NCBI RefSeq assembly: GCF_963924245.1
Contig: NC_086286.1
Coordinates: forward strand, 126,295,319 to 126,359,318
DNA from: Chroicocephalus ridibundus
Lineage: Eukaryota; Chordata; Aves; Charadriiformes; Laridae
Length of the DNA stretch: 64,000 nt
Reading direction: 5' to 3'
Positions 1-9,740 of this stretch are shown here, one piece after another (within the stretch, counting starts at the first letter, position 1; every line of letters starts with the position of its first letter). The translations under genes and the position numbers were made by a program. The notes below the pieces were generated by a model. That model searched no databases. It was not told the DNA's origin and saw only the letters and a program-made list of their open reading frames with translations.

Positions 1-1417
1 CCCAGGGCACGTGGTAAATCGCTGCCGACCTGCACAAACGTCCCCCCGCCACCGGCTTGGGATCCGCGCTGGGTGGTTTTTTCCCCCCTGGGTGGATGGG
101 TTAGACGGGGCAGCGGCCGGCCGGCCCGAGGAAATGCCTTCCCATCTCTCGGCTTTCTGGGCAGGGCGGAGAGGAAATCCACCGTCGGTCAAAGAGGAGC
201 CGCTGCAGCCCATGTCAGGGGGTCAGAATCATAAAGGAATCGAGCCACTAAATATATTCCTCGGGGCAAATTGCAGGGATGAACTGGGCAAAGGGGTCCG
301 GGTGGGGGTTTTTGAACCCACCGCCTTCCTGGACATCCTTCGTCCCAGCTGGGGGAACACTTCTTCGGGGGTGACGTTCCTGCCCTCAGGAGCACCAAAC
401 TGGGGGTTAGTGGGAAATACCGTTGCGTGACGGTGGTGCTTCCATCCCAGCCGGGCTGGGGTGGCTTTGCAGGATGGGGCAGCGCTCCATAAAATGCCGC
501 AGCGAGAAAAAGCATCAGACCGGCCTTCCGCCTCCCAGTGTTCCCAGTGTCGGGCACTGGGGACCAACTGGGGATGTTGTAGCCCCTCTGGGCTCTGCCC
601 AGCCCCGCGTCCCCTGCCCCGCGTGGTCCCTGCAAAGCTCACCCGGGAGCCATCCAGGCTGGACGAGCACCCACCAGCAGTTCACCGGATCCCAGTCTAC
701 CTCCCATAGGAGGGGACCTGGGAATTCGGGGTAACTGGGTGAAAACTCACACGGGGTGGCAAAGCCCAGCCAGGACTAGCGGTTAAAGCAGGGGGTGTGG
801 GGGGAAAGGGGGACCTGCAGGACCCGTACCTTGATTTCCCCTTGCGAACAGGCACGTCGCAGCTTGCCGAACCCTGGGGAGGGGACTGGGCAGGGGGGGG
901 AATCTTTTGCACCCTTATGGGGGACCTTCAGTTTGGAACCATTTTGCTTTTCTTTCTAGACCATCCTAAAAAAAAATAAAAAAAAAAATCTCAGTGCCCT
1001 CATCTCCTCTCTCTGTGTTTCCCTCACCCTTGAAGGTTCAGGGTGTGAAAAGTTGCGGGGGGGGGTGGCGAGGAGGGGGCTGTGCAGGGGTGGCAGGGCC
1101 GTTTCCAGCTCCCTCCTCCCTCCCCTTCACAAAATAATAATAATTAATAATGATAAAAGGGGGAAGGGGAGGGGGGGGAGAAGAATTGGGTCGGGGGGGG
1201 GGGGGTGTTGGGGGGTGCTGCCTCCCTTTCCCCTCTCCTGGAAGAGGTGGGGGGGGGTGTGTGCTGGGCAGAGGGTGGGGAGAAGTTTTTTTCTCCCCCG
1301 CTCCATCCTGGCCGGGGCTCACGGAGTTTGCAAACAAGGAGGAGCAGCGAGTCCCTTCGGTGTCATTGGAGGAGGTGTTGGGTGGTTGTTTTTTTTTTTT
1401 TTTTTTTTTGGTGTGGG

Positions 1418-1455
<38 letters not shown>

Positions 1456-1464
1456 CCTTTCCAA
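1..1464. other. SOX7 5' flanking region, no gene recognised
   Basis: This is GC-rich upstream sequence. The open frames across it are compositional and show no recognisable domain. It contains a MEF2-like site (CTAAATATAT, about 248-257), a small AT island (about 1130-1158) and a FOX-like motif GCAAACA near 1330. G-runs lie around 1190-1204, and two very long T tracts (1389-1409 and 1419-1455) sit just upstream of the putative start region. Regulatory roles are inference from position only. Confidence 0.5.
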
Positions 1465-1618
1465 GGAGCTGATAAATACGGGGGAGGCCGGGCGGGAGGC
1501 TGGGATTGCGCGGGGACCCCCGAGGGCAGCGCAGCGCGGCGCGGCGCGGCGGGGCAGAGGCGGGTCGGGGTCGGGTCGGGGCTGGCGGCGGGTCGGGGGG
1601 CGGCCGCGGGGCCGGGCC
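1465..1618 (+). promoter_or_regulatory. SOX7: Putative SOX7 core promoter and 5' UTR (CpG-rich)
   Basis: This 150-bp stretch immediately before the SOX7 start codon is dense in CpG (GCGCGGCGCGGCG-type runs around 1525-1550). A TATA-like ATAAATA lies at 1472-1478, 141 bp before the ATG, which would place a start site near 1500. A GATAA overlaps it. The sequence shows the CpG density and the motif; the actual start site is inferred. Confidence 0.45.
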
Positions 1619-4600
1619 ATGGCTGCGCTGCTCGGCACCTACCGCTGGCCGGAACGGCTGGAGGGGGACGCCAGCGAGGGGCTGCCTCCGGGGCCCCCCC
1701 AGCGTTGTCCGGCGGGAGAGAAAAGCTCCGAGAGCCGCATCCGCCGGCCCATGAACGCCTTCATGGTGTGGGCGAAGGACGAGAGGAAGCGGCTGGCGGT
1801 GCAGAACCCCGACCTGCACAACGCGGAGCTCAGCAAGATGCTCGGTGAGGAGAAGGGAGGGGTGCGGGGTTTTGGGGGGGGGGGGGGGGGGGGATGTGTG
1901 TGTCACCCCGGGGGTGGGCGCCCCTGCATCCAAACGGGCATCCCCGGGGGTGCGAAACCTGTCCGGATCCAAATACGCCGGGGATGGGCGTCCGCGCACC
2001 CCCCCCCCCCCCCACACACACACACACACACCCCGGGCATCCCGCGGGGGTGCAAACCCTCTCCGGATCCAGTGCCCTGGGGGTGGGCATGCACGTACTC
2101 CCCCGGGCATCCCCGGGGGTGCAAACCCTCTCCGGATGCAGTACCCCGGGGGTGGGCACCCACGTACCCACCTGGGCATCCCCGGGGGTGCAAACCTTGC
2201 TCCGAGTCTGGCAGCCTGCGGGGCGTGCACCCACCCGGGCATCCGCAGGGGTGCGAATCCTATCAGGATCCAATACCCCCGGGGGTGGGCACCCAGGCAC
2301 CCATCCGCCATCCCACGGGGTGCAAACCCTGTCCGGATCCAATACCCCTGGGGTGGGTACCCATGTACCCACCCAGACATCCCATGGGGTCCAAACCCTC
2401 TCTGGATCCAATACCCCTGGGGTGGGCACCCATGGACTCATCTACCATCCCATGGTGTGCAAACCCTCTCCGGATCCAATACCCCTGGGTATTTACCCGA
2501 TTTAACGGGAGTGGGCATCCATCCACTATCCCATGGGGTGCAAACCCTGTCCAGATCCCTGGGGTGGGCACCCTTGCACCCACCGAGACATCCCATGGGG
2601 TCCAAACCCTCTCTGGATCCAATACCCCGGGGTGGGCACCCATGCACCCATCGGCCATCCCATGGGGTGCAAACCCTGCCTGCATGGGGACCCGTGCACC
2701 CTCCCTGCCACCCCGCGGGGACCCCTGTGAGGGTCTGGCACCAGCTCCTTGGGGTGCCTGCATCCTCCCGGCCTCCCCATGGGATACAGACATGTCCGGC
2801 AGGCAGGGGGTGGGCACCCACATGGCCACGCTGCGGGGTGCAAAGCCCGGGTCCGAAGTCCTGCGGCAACATCCACCGGGCTACCTTGTGGGGTGCAAAT
2901 CCCGACGGGGTCCCGCACCCCAAGGGAGCGGGCACCCAGGGCGCAAACCCCAGCGGTGACCCACACTCTGGGTGCGTGCAGCCCCCCCCGGCCACCCCTC
3001 ACAGGGTGCAAAGCCTGGTCGGTCTCCCACACCCCGGGGGACAGGCACCCACCGAGGGTAAAACCCCCCCGAGGTGCAGACCCCCAGGCTGCCAGTGCCT
3101 GGGATCCCCCGGTGCAGCGCAAGGAGGGACCCTCAAATTTCCCTGGCCTGTCTTTGCTGTCTCACTTTGTCCCCGAACTTACTAGCCCACCCCGATATTG
3201 CATGTCCAGGGGGTGGTGGGGTGTTTCTGCTGTTTCTTTTTAAGGGATCACAACCCATTTTGAATACACATTTGTCTCCCGCTCCCCATCCGGTTTCCCC
3301 CTTATCCCAATCCCTAAATTTTATGCAAAACCAAGCGGGCAAACAGAAACAACCAGCCCAGACGGCCTGAGAAAGAGCTGCCGGAATCGCAACACAGCTT
3401 TGCTGTCCGGCCTCTCCCCCAAAGTTTCTGTTTCCCCGCACAGTTTTGTGGTGTTTTCTTTGCTGCTTTGGGTTTTCTCCTCGCTGCTTCGCCACGCAGC
3501 GTCTCTGCTTATCCCTGTCATTTCTGCTGTCCCTTCGGCAGCGCGAAGGCATCCGTATCCTCATTTCTCCCTCTACCCTGAGGGACAGCCCTGGGGCAGC
3601 CCCACCGTGGGATGCGACCCCACACCCCCCCACACCCCCCCGGCCCCGCCGCTGCTTCTCCGTCCTGTATCTTGGGGACATTTTGCGTATCTCAAACAGG
3701 GAGCAGCGAGGTCACGGTGCCCGGGTCTCGCCGCGTCCCGGTGCGTGTCCCGGCAGGGCACAGGCTGGGACGCGTCCAAGGGACGCCACGTCCTGACCCC
3801 CTGCTCAGCCGGGCATGGCCTCGGCCGTCCCCGCTCAGCGTCGGGGCTCTCCGTCCCAGAGAGGCACTGCAGGATCAAGCCGTGGAGCTGGGGGGGAGGT
3901 TTATTTGCCCTGATTATGGTCCTTTCCAACCTAAACCCTTTTCTGATTCTATGATTTATTTGAAGCGGGGCTCAGCTAACCCTGACACCTCCCCCCACCC
4001 CGGTTCGGGGACTTGGGATGGGGGACTCGGTGGACCTATGGTGGCTTCAGTCCCCCTCTTCTTCACCCTCCTGCTGCTGTCCTGTCCTCCCACGGGGTGT
4101 GCGGGCTGCGTCCTCCATGCGCCAGCTGGGATATTGGGAGCCGCGACTTTGTCCTTGGGTTGCGTGCCTGCCAATTTTGGGAGGGAGCACTCTTCCCCCC
4201 CCCCGGCTCCCTCCCCCAATACGGCCTCCGTGGGCGCTAAGGGGAGTTTTCTCCGTTTCAGGCAAGTCCTGGAAGGCTCTGAGCCTCTCGCAGAAGCGTC
4301 CCTACGTGGAGGAGGCCGAGCGGCTGCGGGTGAAGCACATGCAAGATTACCCCAACTACAAATACCGGCCCCGGCGCAAGAAGCAGGTCAAGCGCATCTG
4401 CAAGCGGGTGGACCCCGGTTTTTTGCTGGGCAACCTGACGCGGGACCAAAACGCCGTGCCAGAGAAGCGGACCTGCGGCCGGGCCGGGGGGGAGAAAGAG
4501 GGTCCGGGTGAGTACCCGCCTCGCCCGGGGCTGCCGGCCGGCCGGGGATACCGGGAAGCTCCGTGCAGCAGCAGCGGCAGCAGCACCAGCGTGGACACCT

Positions 4601-5169
4601 ACCCCTACGGGCTGCCCACCCCCCCGGAGATGTCTCCGCTGGACGCCATAGACCCCGAGCAGAGCTTCTTCTCCTCGCCCTGCCCCGAGGAGCATCACCG
4701 CTCCCACCTCGCCGGAGCCACCTACTCCCCGGAGTACGCGGGCAGCTCCCTCCCGTGCAACCACCACCCCCTCAGCCCCATCCCGCAGCCGGCCACCTGC
4801 ATGATCCCCCCGGCCTCCAGCTGCACTCCTCTTCCTCCTCCTCCTCCTCCTCCCAGCTACTACACGCCCGCCTTCCCCTCCCTGGCCCCCCCCAGCCTCC
4901 ATGCCCACCTGGGCCAGCTCTCCCCGCCACCCGACCACCACGGCTTTGACACCTTGGACCAGCTGAGCCAAGCCGAGCTCCTGGGGGAGATGGACCGCAA
5001 CGAGTTCGACCAATATCTCAACAACCCCGGCCACGGCGACCACCACGGCGGCGTCTTGGTCAACGGACACGTCCCGGCGTCCGGCAGCTCCCACGCCTCC
5101 GAGACCAGCCTCATCTCCGTCCTTGCTGATGCCACGGCCACCTACTACAATAACTACAGCGTCTCCTAG
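1619..5169 (+). CDS. SOX7: SOX7, SoxF-group HMG-box transcription factor (2 coding exons)
   Basis: The CDS is 1619-1844 joined to 4262-5169: 1134 nt, 377 aa, close to the roughly 388 aa of human SOX7. The donor is CTCG|GTGAGG and the acceptor TTTCAG|GCAAG. The join splits Gly76 and restores the HMG-box run KMLGKSWKAL. The HMG box spans about residues 40-112 (RRPMNAFMVW at 42-51, then RPYVEEAERL and YPNYKYRPRRKK), so the intron lies inside the box as in other SoxF genes. Further on are TYPYGLPTPPEMSPLD, an acidic/proline-rich transactivation region with a proline run, and EFDQYL at 323-328 (the SoxF beta-catenin-contact motif). The C-terminus, SLISVLADATATYY plus a short tail, is SOX7-like; SOX17 and SOX18 end differently. 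SOX7 binds AACAAT-type sites in the nucleus, acts in endothelial and endodermal development, and dampens Wnt signalling (family knowledge). The ATG sits in a CpG-rich context and starts MAALLG, like mammalian SOX7. Confidence 0.96.
1908..3080. repeat. GC-rich minisatellite in SOX7 intron, unit about 68 bp
   Basis: At least ten imperfect units carry the core GGGTGCAAACCCTCTCCGGA followed by TCCAATACCCC-GGGGTGGGCACCC and a CCATCCC segment. Successive GGATCC-like cores fall near 1965, 2065, 2134, 2202, 2266, 2335, 2403, 2472, 2552 and 2615, so spacing is mostly 63-69 bp. The first gap is stretched by a C run and an (CA)n tract. Units decay from about 2660 onward, keeping GGGTGCAAA and GGGCACCCA. 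It lies wholly within the intron. Being close to a multiple of three, the unit leaves several frames open, which explains the long artefactual open frames on both strands. Confidence 0.88.
2014..2031. repeat. (CA)n microsatellite after a C run
   Basis: A tract of about nine CA dinucleotides directly follows a run of about 15 C, inside the SOX7 intron minisatellite. Confidence 0.85.
3911..3956 (+). mobile_element. CR1 LINE 3' tail fragment in SOX7 intron
   Basis: The stretch TTATGGTCCTTTCCAACCTA followed by CTGATTCTATGAT matches the last ~45 bp of a CR1 element, sense to SOX7. Only the 3' end survives, as is typical of 5'-truncated CR1 insertions. Confidence 0.75.
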
Positions 5170-6490
5170 ACCCCCGGCCGGGGCCCAGGAAGGACCCGAC
5201 ACAGTATTACCAGGCGTTGCTGCCCGGAGACGTCGCTCGCCACCACCCCTCAGGGTGACCGAGTCCGAACCGTGAGGGCTGCGGAGTCTCCTCGGTGGCG
5301 TAGGTAAAGGATTTCGGTCGTCAGCTCACCACCGGTGCAAAGCCTGGGGTGCCCTGCTCCCAGCGGGGCCGGGGAGGGCATTTCCCAATGCCGAAACCCT
5401 TGGGCGAAGTCCCTCTTCCAAAGCAGAGATGCTCCCGGCAGCGCGGGAAGGTTGCCTGTCGTTTCGGGGCACCCCCAGCTCTGCTTTGGAGTTGGGAGGA
5501 CGGCAGCAATCTCCCCCCCACCCCCCAAAACGGCAGCTCTGGAGTCTTGTCAGGGGCAAAAATCCCCCTGGAAAGGGAAAAGGCGAGGGATGGGGCAGGG
5601 GGGAAGGGAAGATTTTGGTAAAGGGTCTGCGAGCCGCTCTCGGCTGCTGGCATCGGCGTTGCGGCAGCCCGTGCGCCGGTGGGGGCGAAACCTGCCTCGT
5701 CCCCCCCGCCCCCAGACCTGGAGTTGGGGGCTTCAATCCCAAAGGGGAGGGGACACCAGGGATGCTGCCGGGCTATCCCTGGGGATGCGCGGCGGTGGGG
5801 TGGCAGGGGGGCAGCAAGCCCCCCGGGGCGCTCAGCTTTGCGCCTTCCCGAGGAGGGTAAGAGCAGGGCTTGGAAAAAGCAGGATGCGGCCAGCATCCGC
5901 GTCCCCCGCCATGGCTTCCCCTCGGCCCCCCAGCGGAGCCGCCCTCCCCGGAGCGCGGCCTGGGACGAGCACTTGGGGCAAAGAGGTGATGATGTAGCAG
6001 ACACGTGTTTTTATTTTTTGAATCAAACACCCTTCGAAGGCGAAGGCTTCACGTTTCGAGCCGCGGTGCCCAATGCCTCTTCTAACTCCGGCGTATTATT
6101 GCTTGTAATAAAGCTGTACATTGATTTATTCCTGCCATTATTCCTCCCCCTCGGATTTTGTATTGCTCGAGTTCTCTTCCTTTTCATAAAGATGAAGCTT
6201 TATTTTAAATCAGTTATATGACATGATTAATCTTAGTGTTTACTGTATGGCACTTGGTAATGATTAGTTAGTAGCGTGACTATGATTTTCTGGTTTCAGT
6301 CCCAAGCGTGTATTAATAATAATTGCAAATAATACTTTAAAAAAAAAAACAAACCAAACCCACAACTTCACAGGTTTTTAAGCTAATACATTCCATCTTT
6401 TTTGTGTGACTCTATGCATTTTGAATGAGTGTAGATATGAGTTTGCATAAAATATTTAATTTAAATAAATGTTTTTATACAATGATTGTT
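5170..6490 (+). other. SOX7: SOX7 3' UTR with candidate polyadenylation signals
   Basis: After the TAG stop (5167-5169) about 850 bp of GC-rich sequence gives way near 6000 to an AT-rich block. AATAAA occurs at 6107-6112 and again at 6464-6469, each followed by T-rich sequence. The block from about 6030 to 6500 looks like ordinary 3' UTR. Which signal is used cannot be read from the sequence. Open frames here on both strands have no recognisable product. Confidence 0.65.
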
Positions 6491-6613
6491 TTATGATTTA
6501 AATTGCTGTAGCTATTGACAAAGTTTTCAAAACAGAAACATTTCCTGTGCGAGTGCTATTTTTTTAATTTTGTTTTGTTGTTGGTGGTATTTTCAGCCAA
6601 ACTTTTCTACTTC

Positions 6614-6646
<33 letters not shown>

Positions 6647-6792
6647 AAAAAAGATCTGTGGTTATCTTTACAAATCGTGGACTGCTTTCTAACAAACCCA
6701 CTCGAGGCAGGATGCGCGCGTACCTTCGCTTTTCACGGTGTGTCTCCGGGGAAGCAAGTCACTTTGATGGCCTTGATCCCGCTTTTGCCATC

Positions 6793-6867
6793 TCCTAAAT
6801 ACGGCCTTTTCACACTCCTAAATACGGCCTTTCTCCAGCCTTTCTCCTAAATACGGCCTTTTCACAC
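6793..6867. repeat. Three-copy short tandem repeat
   Basis: TCCTAAATACGGCCTTT occurs three times. The outer two copies continue identically into TCACAC, and the middle one diverges into a CCAGCC segment. Units are about 23-29 bp. Confidence 0.85.
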
Positions 6868-8100
6868 CAAGTCCCATGTAGTCATTGCGGTGAAGTTAAG
6901 GCAAAGCTTTGTCTTGGGCGTGTTGATGAGCACAAACGATGTTGCCTATTTATAGGGCAAGTGCCAGTGCCTGGAGCGGGGTTTTTATTCAAATTTAAGG
7001 CTGTCTTTCACAGTTTCGTGCTGATGGACGGTTTAAGATGCTCCACAGTGCAAGGGCCACCTGAAGGGTCCTTGGCGCAAATGCGGATCAAGGCAATGGG
7101 GCCTCAGAAACAGAGCGTGGGTCAAATTTGGGGTGCTGCGTGATGGGTGGTCTTGTAGGGTGAGGGGTGGCCTTCAAGCGTCACTAGCGAAGAGAAAAGC
7201 TTAGTCCTCCTTGTGGCCCATGGACCAACATCACGGCCTGCTCTTGCCAGACATTAAATCAGGCTGTGTCCTTGCCACCCTTGAGGCTGACCCACACGCA
7301 CCTCACAGTGCAGTGTCCTCCCAGGCTGCGTTCTCCTGCTTGGCCCTAAAAAGTGGAGGAGAGAGTTTTTTAATGCACTTTGTGATGCCCGCCTATGCGT
7401 GTTGGCTGGAAGGGTTCTCCAGAGGTCACTCAATGCAACCCAACCCAACCCAACTGGGCTGGCTTGCCTCCCATAAATGACTTATCTCTGACTCAGGGAG
7501 CCCGTGGTCTCAGAAGGTGGAAGGCTGTGTGAGTGTTTGGGGGGGCACCAGTATGCCCCTGTCCTGTGCTTATGGTCCTCCTCCATCCCCCACGTGCCAC
7601 CTCTTCCTTTGCCCATCGCTTGGCCATGCGCAACTGGTTTCCCTTTAAGGGGGGATGAAATGGAGGCCTTTGGGTGTCCTGCTGGCACCGTGGACTGTGG
7701 TGGCTCTTGCACCATCACAGCACAAGGGCATGGTGCTCGGTGCGGTGCTGGACGGCTGGTGCAGCAGCCCAGGTGGGGCAGCGTCGCTCTTCCAAGAGGG
7801 TTTGTGAACCAGCCCGATGGGGCTGGAGGGATGGAGGTGCCATGTTTGGCCTCTCCGCCCAGCGGCGTTGACTCACGTGGGACCATGCCAGGAGCAGGGC
7901 CGGAGAAATCCTGCTCCTCCCACCTCCTGCTCTGCCCACGATCCCTGTGGTGCCCCAGGCCCGGGGGATGCTCGCAGAGCTCCAGAAGCACATTAAACAT
8001 TGTTCATACCAGGGGTGGCCTGGGCGCCTGTGCCCAAACCTGGATCGGCCTTTCGACCAGCAAATCAAGGGGACTGCTCCCTTCCAAGCAGGCTCTTGTT

Positions 8101-8175
8101 AGAGGGGCACCCACCCCAGGGCATCAGAGGGTCACCCACCCCAGGGCATCAGAGGGGCAGCCACCCCAGGGCGCT
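8101..8175. repeat. 25-bp tandem repeat, three copies
   Basis: Three consecutive 25-bp units (8101-8125, 8126-8150, 8151-8175) share AGAGGG-CACCCACCCCAGGGC and differ at only a few positions. Confidence 0.9.
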
Positions 8176-9677
8176 CTGCAAACATCCCTTTCTGCCAGCT
8201 CTGCTGCAGGGACGGCTGAGAACGGTGTAATGAGTTTTCAAACCGCCTTGGAGAAGAAGCAGAGAGCTTGACCGTCCCGGCCCCTCCAGTAAGATCAGCT
8301 TTGGGTATTGCCACCAGCGTGGTGATTCGGGCTCTTGCATTCATCCCCCAGATGGGACCCCCTCTCCGGGACGTTGGCTGCTCCCTCCTGTCCTGCCCCG
8401 AGCCCCGAGCAGCGATGGGATCGACTGAAACACCCCGCGAGCCTTTTCCCTGCTTCCATTATTGCAGAGAGAATCACGTTCGGGGTTGGCGGAGGCAAAG
8501 CCCACACCGAGAGCTCCCAGCGGCGCATACGGTGGTGTCCAGGGACTGGTTTCTCCGGGAAAAGGGGTTTCTCCATGAATCCCAGCCCCGAGCAGCTGGC
8601 TGGGCTGGGATGCACAGAGACTCCCATGAGCCGAGCCTGTCCCCGCTTGCTCAACCTGGAGCCACGTGAGGAGAGGTGAGAGCGTGTCCCCGTGCTCTCT
8701 GCACGTCAGGAACAGCTACAGGCCCCAACCGGGAGCCGGGGCCCCCCGCGGGCGTTGGGAGCCGCAGCCAAGGTGAGGTGCGGCTCCCTGGGAGCCAGGG
8801 CTCGCCGGCCGGATCCGGGCACACGCCCAGCGCCGGGAGCAGCCGGCTCCCACCTCCCAGGACACCGGCAGCTGAGATGAAATTTGGGAGCGGAGCCATC
8901 CGTCCCTTCCCCGGCGGGATGGGAAATGCAACGCTGCGGGTTGCCTCCCACCCCTCATCGCATTTTTGGGATGCAGGGCATCGCTGCAGGGACCAGCGGG
9001 AAAATAAGTGGCTGGCAGAGGTGGGAAGGAGCCTTTTTTTGCTTGGAAAGCAGATGTTCCTGCAGAGGATTTATGGTCATGGTGGTTTATGGATGTTGCG
9101 GGGGTCTCCACCCCGAGCAGGGGTCATTCTGCATCAGCCCTGGTCATGTTTCTCCTCCCTCCCCATCCCAAACCCGCAAGCCCAAGGCTGTCTCTGTGCA
9201 CGCCAAGGAGCCTTGTGGTTTGAGGGTTGCTTTCTCCAGGCTGGGACGGGCTGGGAACCAGCAGGAAGATCAAGTCAGGGCTGCAGGAAGGGATAAAATG
9301 ACCTCACACCATGTTCGGGCTCCCACTCAGGAGTGTCAGGTTGGGCCAGGGCAAGGTTCTCTCCTTGCCAGGAGGTGACCGGGGTGTGAGTCCTCTGCCC
9401 CCGGTGTCCGGTGGCCATGGCCAGCCCTTGGCCCCCGTGGCTGTGTGGGTCACGGTGCTGGGCGTCGGGAGCAGGGATGAGGTCACCCTCCCGGATAGTG
9501 CTGGGATTCGGGCTGGCCAGGAGCTGCGGTGTGTGTCATGCCCTGTCCCTCCCGGGATGGGCAATTTCCTTTGCTTCCCTTGAGCAGGTGGTGACTCCTC
9601 TCCATCCTCACTCCACCAGCCACGTCTCCTTGTCCCAGTGCCACCGAGCAAGGGTAGACCCCAATGACAAGCAGACA

Positions 9678-9740
9678 GGTGGCTGCTCTGTGCCTCAGTT
9701 TCCCTGTTTGTAAAATAGAGATAATACTTCCTTCTCCCTT
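9678..9740 (+). mobile_element. MIR-like SINE fragment
   Basis: CTGTGCCTCAGTTTCCCTG followed by TTTGTAAAATAGAGATAATA closely follows the conserved 3' part of tetrapod MIR/CORE-SINE elements. A possible inverted relative (GTCACCCTGCAAATCAGTGG, then GCAGAGCC) lies at about 9920-9995. Confidence 0.6.

Larger units (their letters stand above)
1845..4261 (+). other. SOX7: SOX7 intron 1 (GT-AG, phase 1)
   Basis: This 2,417-bp intron splits the Gly76 codon inside the HMG box. It carries a 20-nt G run (1874-1893), a C run followed by an (CA)n tract (about 1999-2031), a minisatellite and a short CR1 tail. Long open frames in several registers cross it, but they come from the repeat composition and have no relation to the SOX7 protein. 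Confidence 0.9.

Noticed and set aside
1205..3185. Open frames of 353-584 codons across the SOX7 intron, both strands
   Set aside because: They arise from the minisatellite and homopolymer composition, overlap in several frames at once, and only contain the SOX7 exon 1 frame by coincidence.
1619..5169. SOX17 as identity of the first gene
   Set aside because: The neighbouring DCX gene first suggested the SOX17-RP1 pair. The N-terminus (MAALLG) and the C-terminal block SLISVLADATATYY are those of SOX7, and C8orf74 next door fits SOX7.
5321..6221. Open frames of 138-227 codons over the SOX7 3' UTR
   Set aside because: They are compositional (GC-rich), overlap one another on both strands and have no domain.
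7504..8271. A 255-codon plus-strand open frame
   Set aside because: It runs through the 25-bp tandem repeat at 8101-8175, has no recognised domain and is mirrored by opposite-strand frames.
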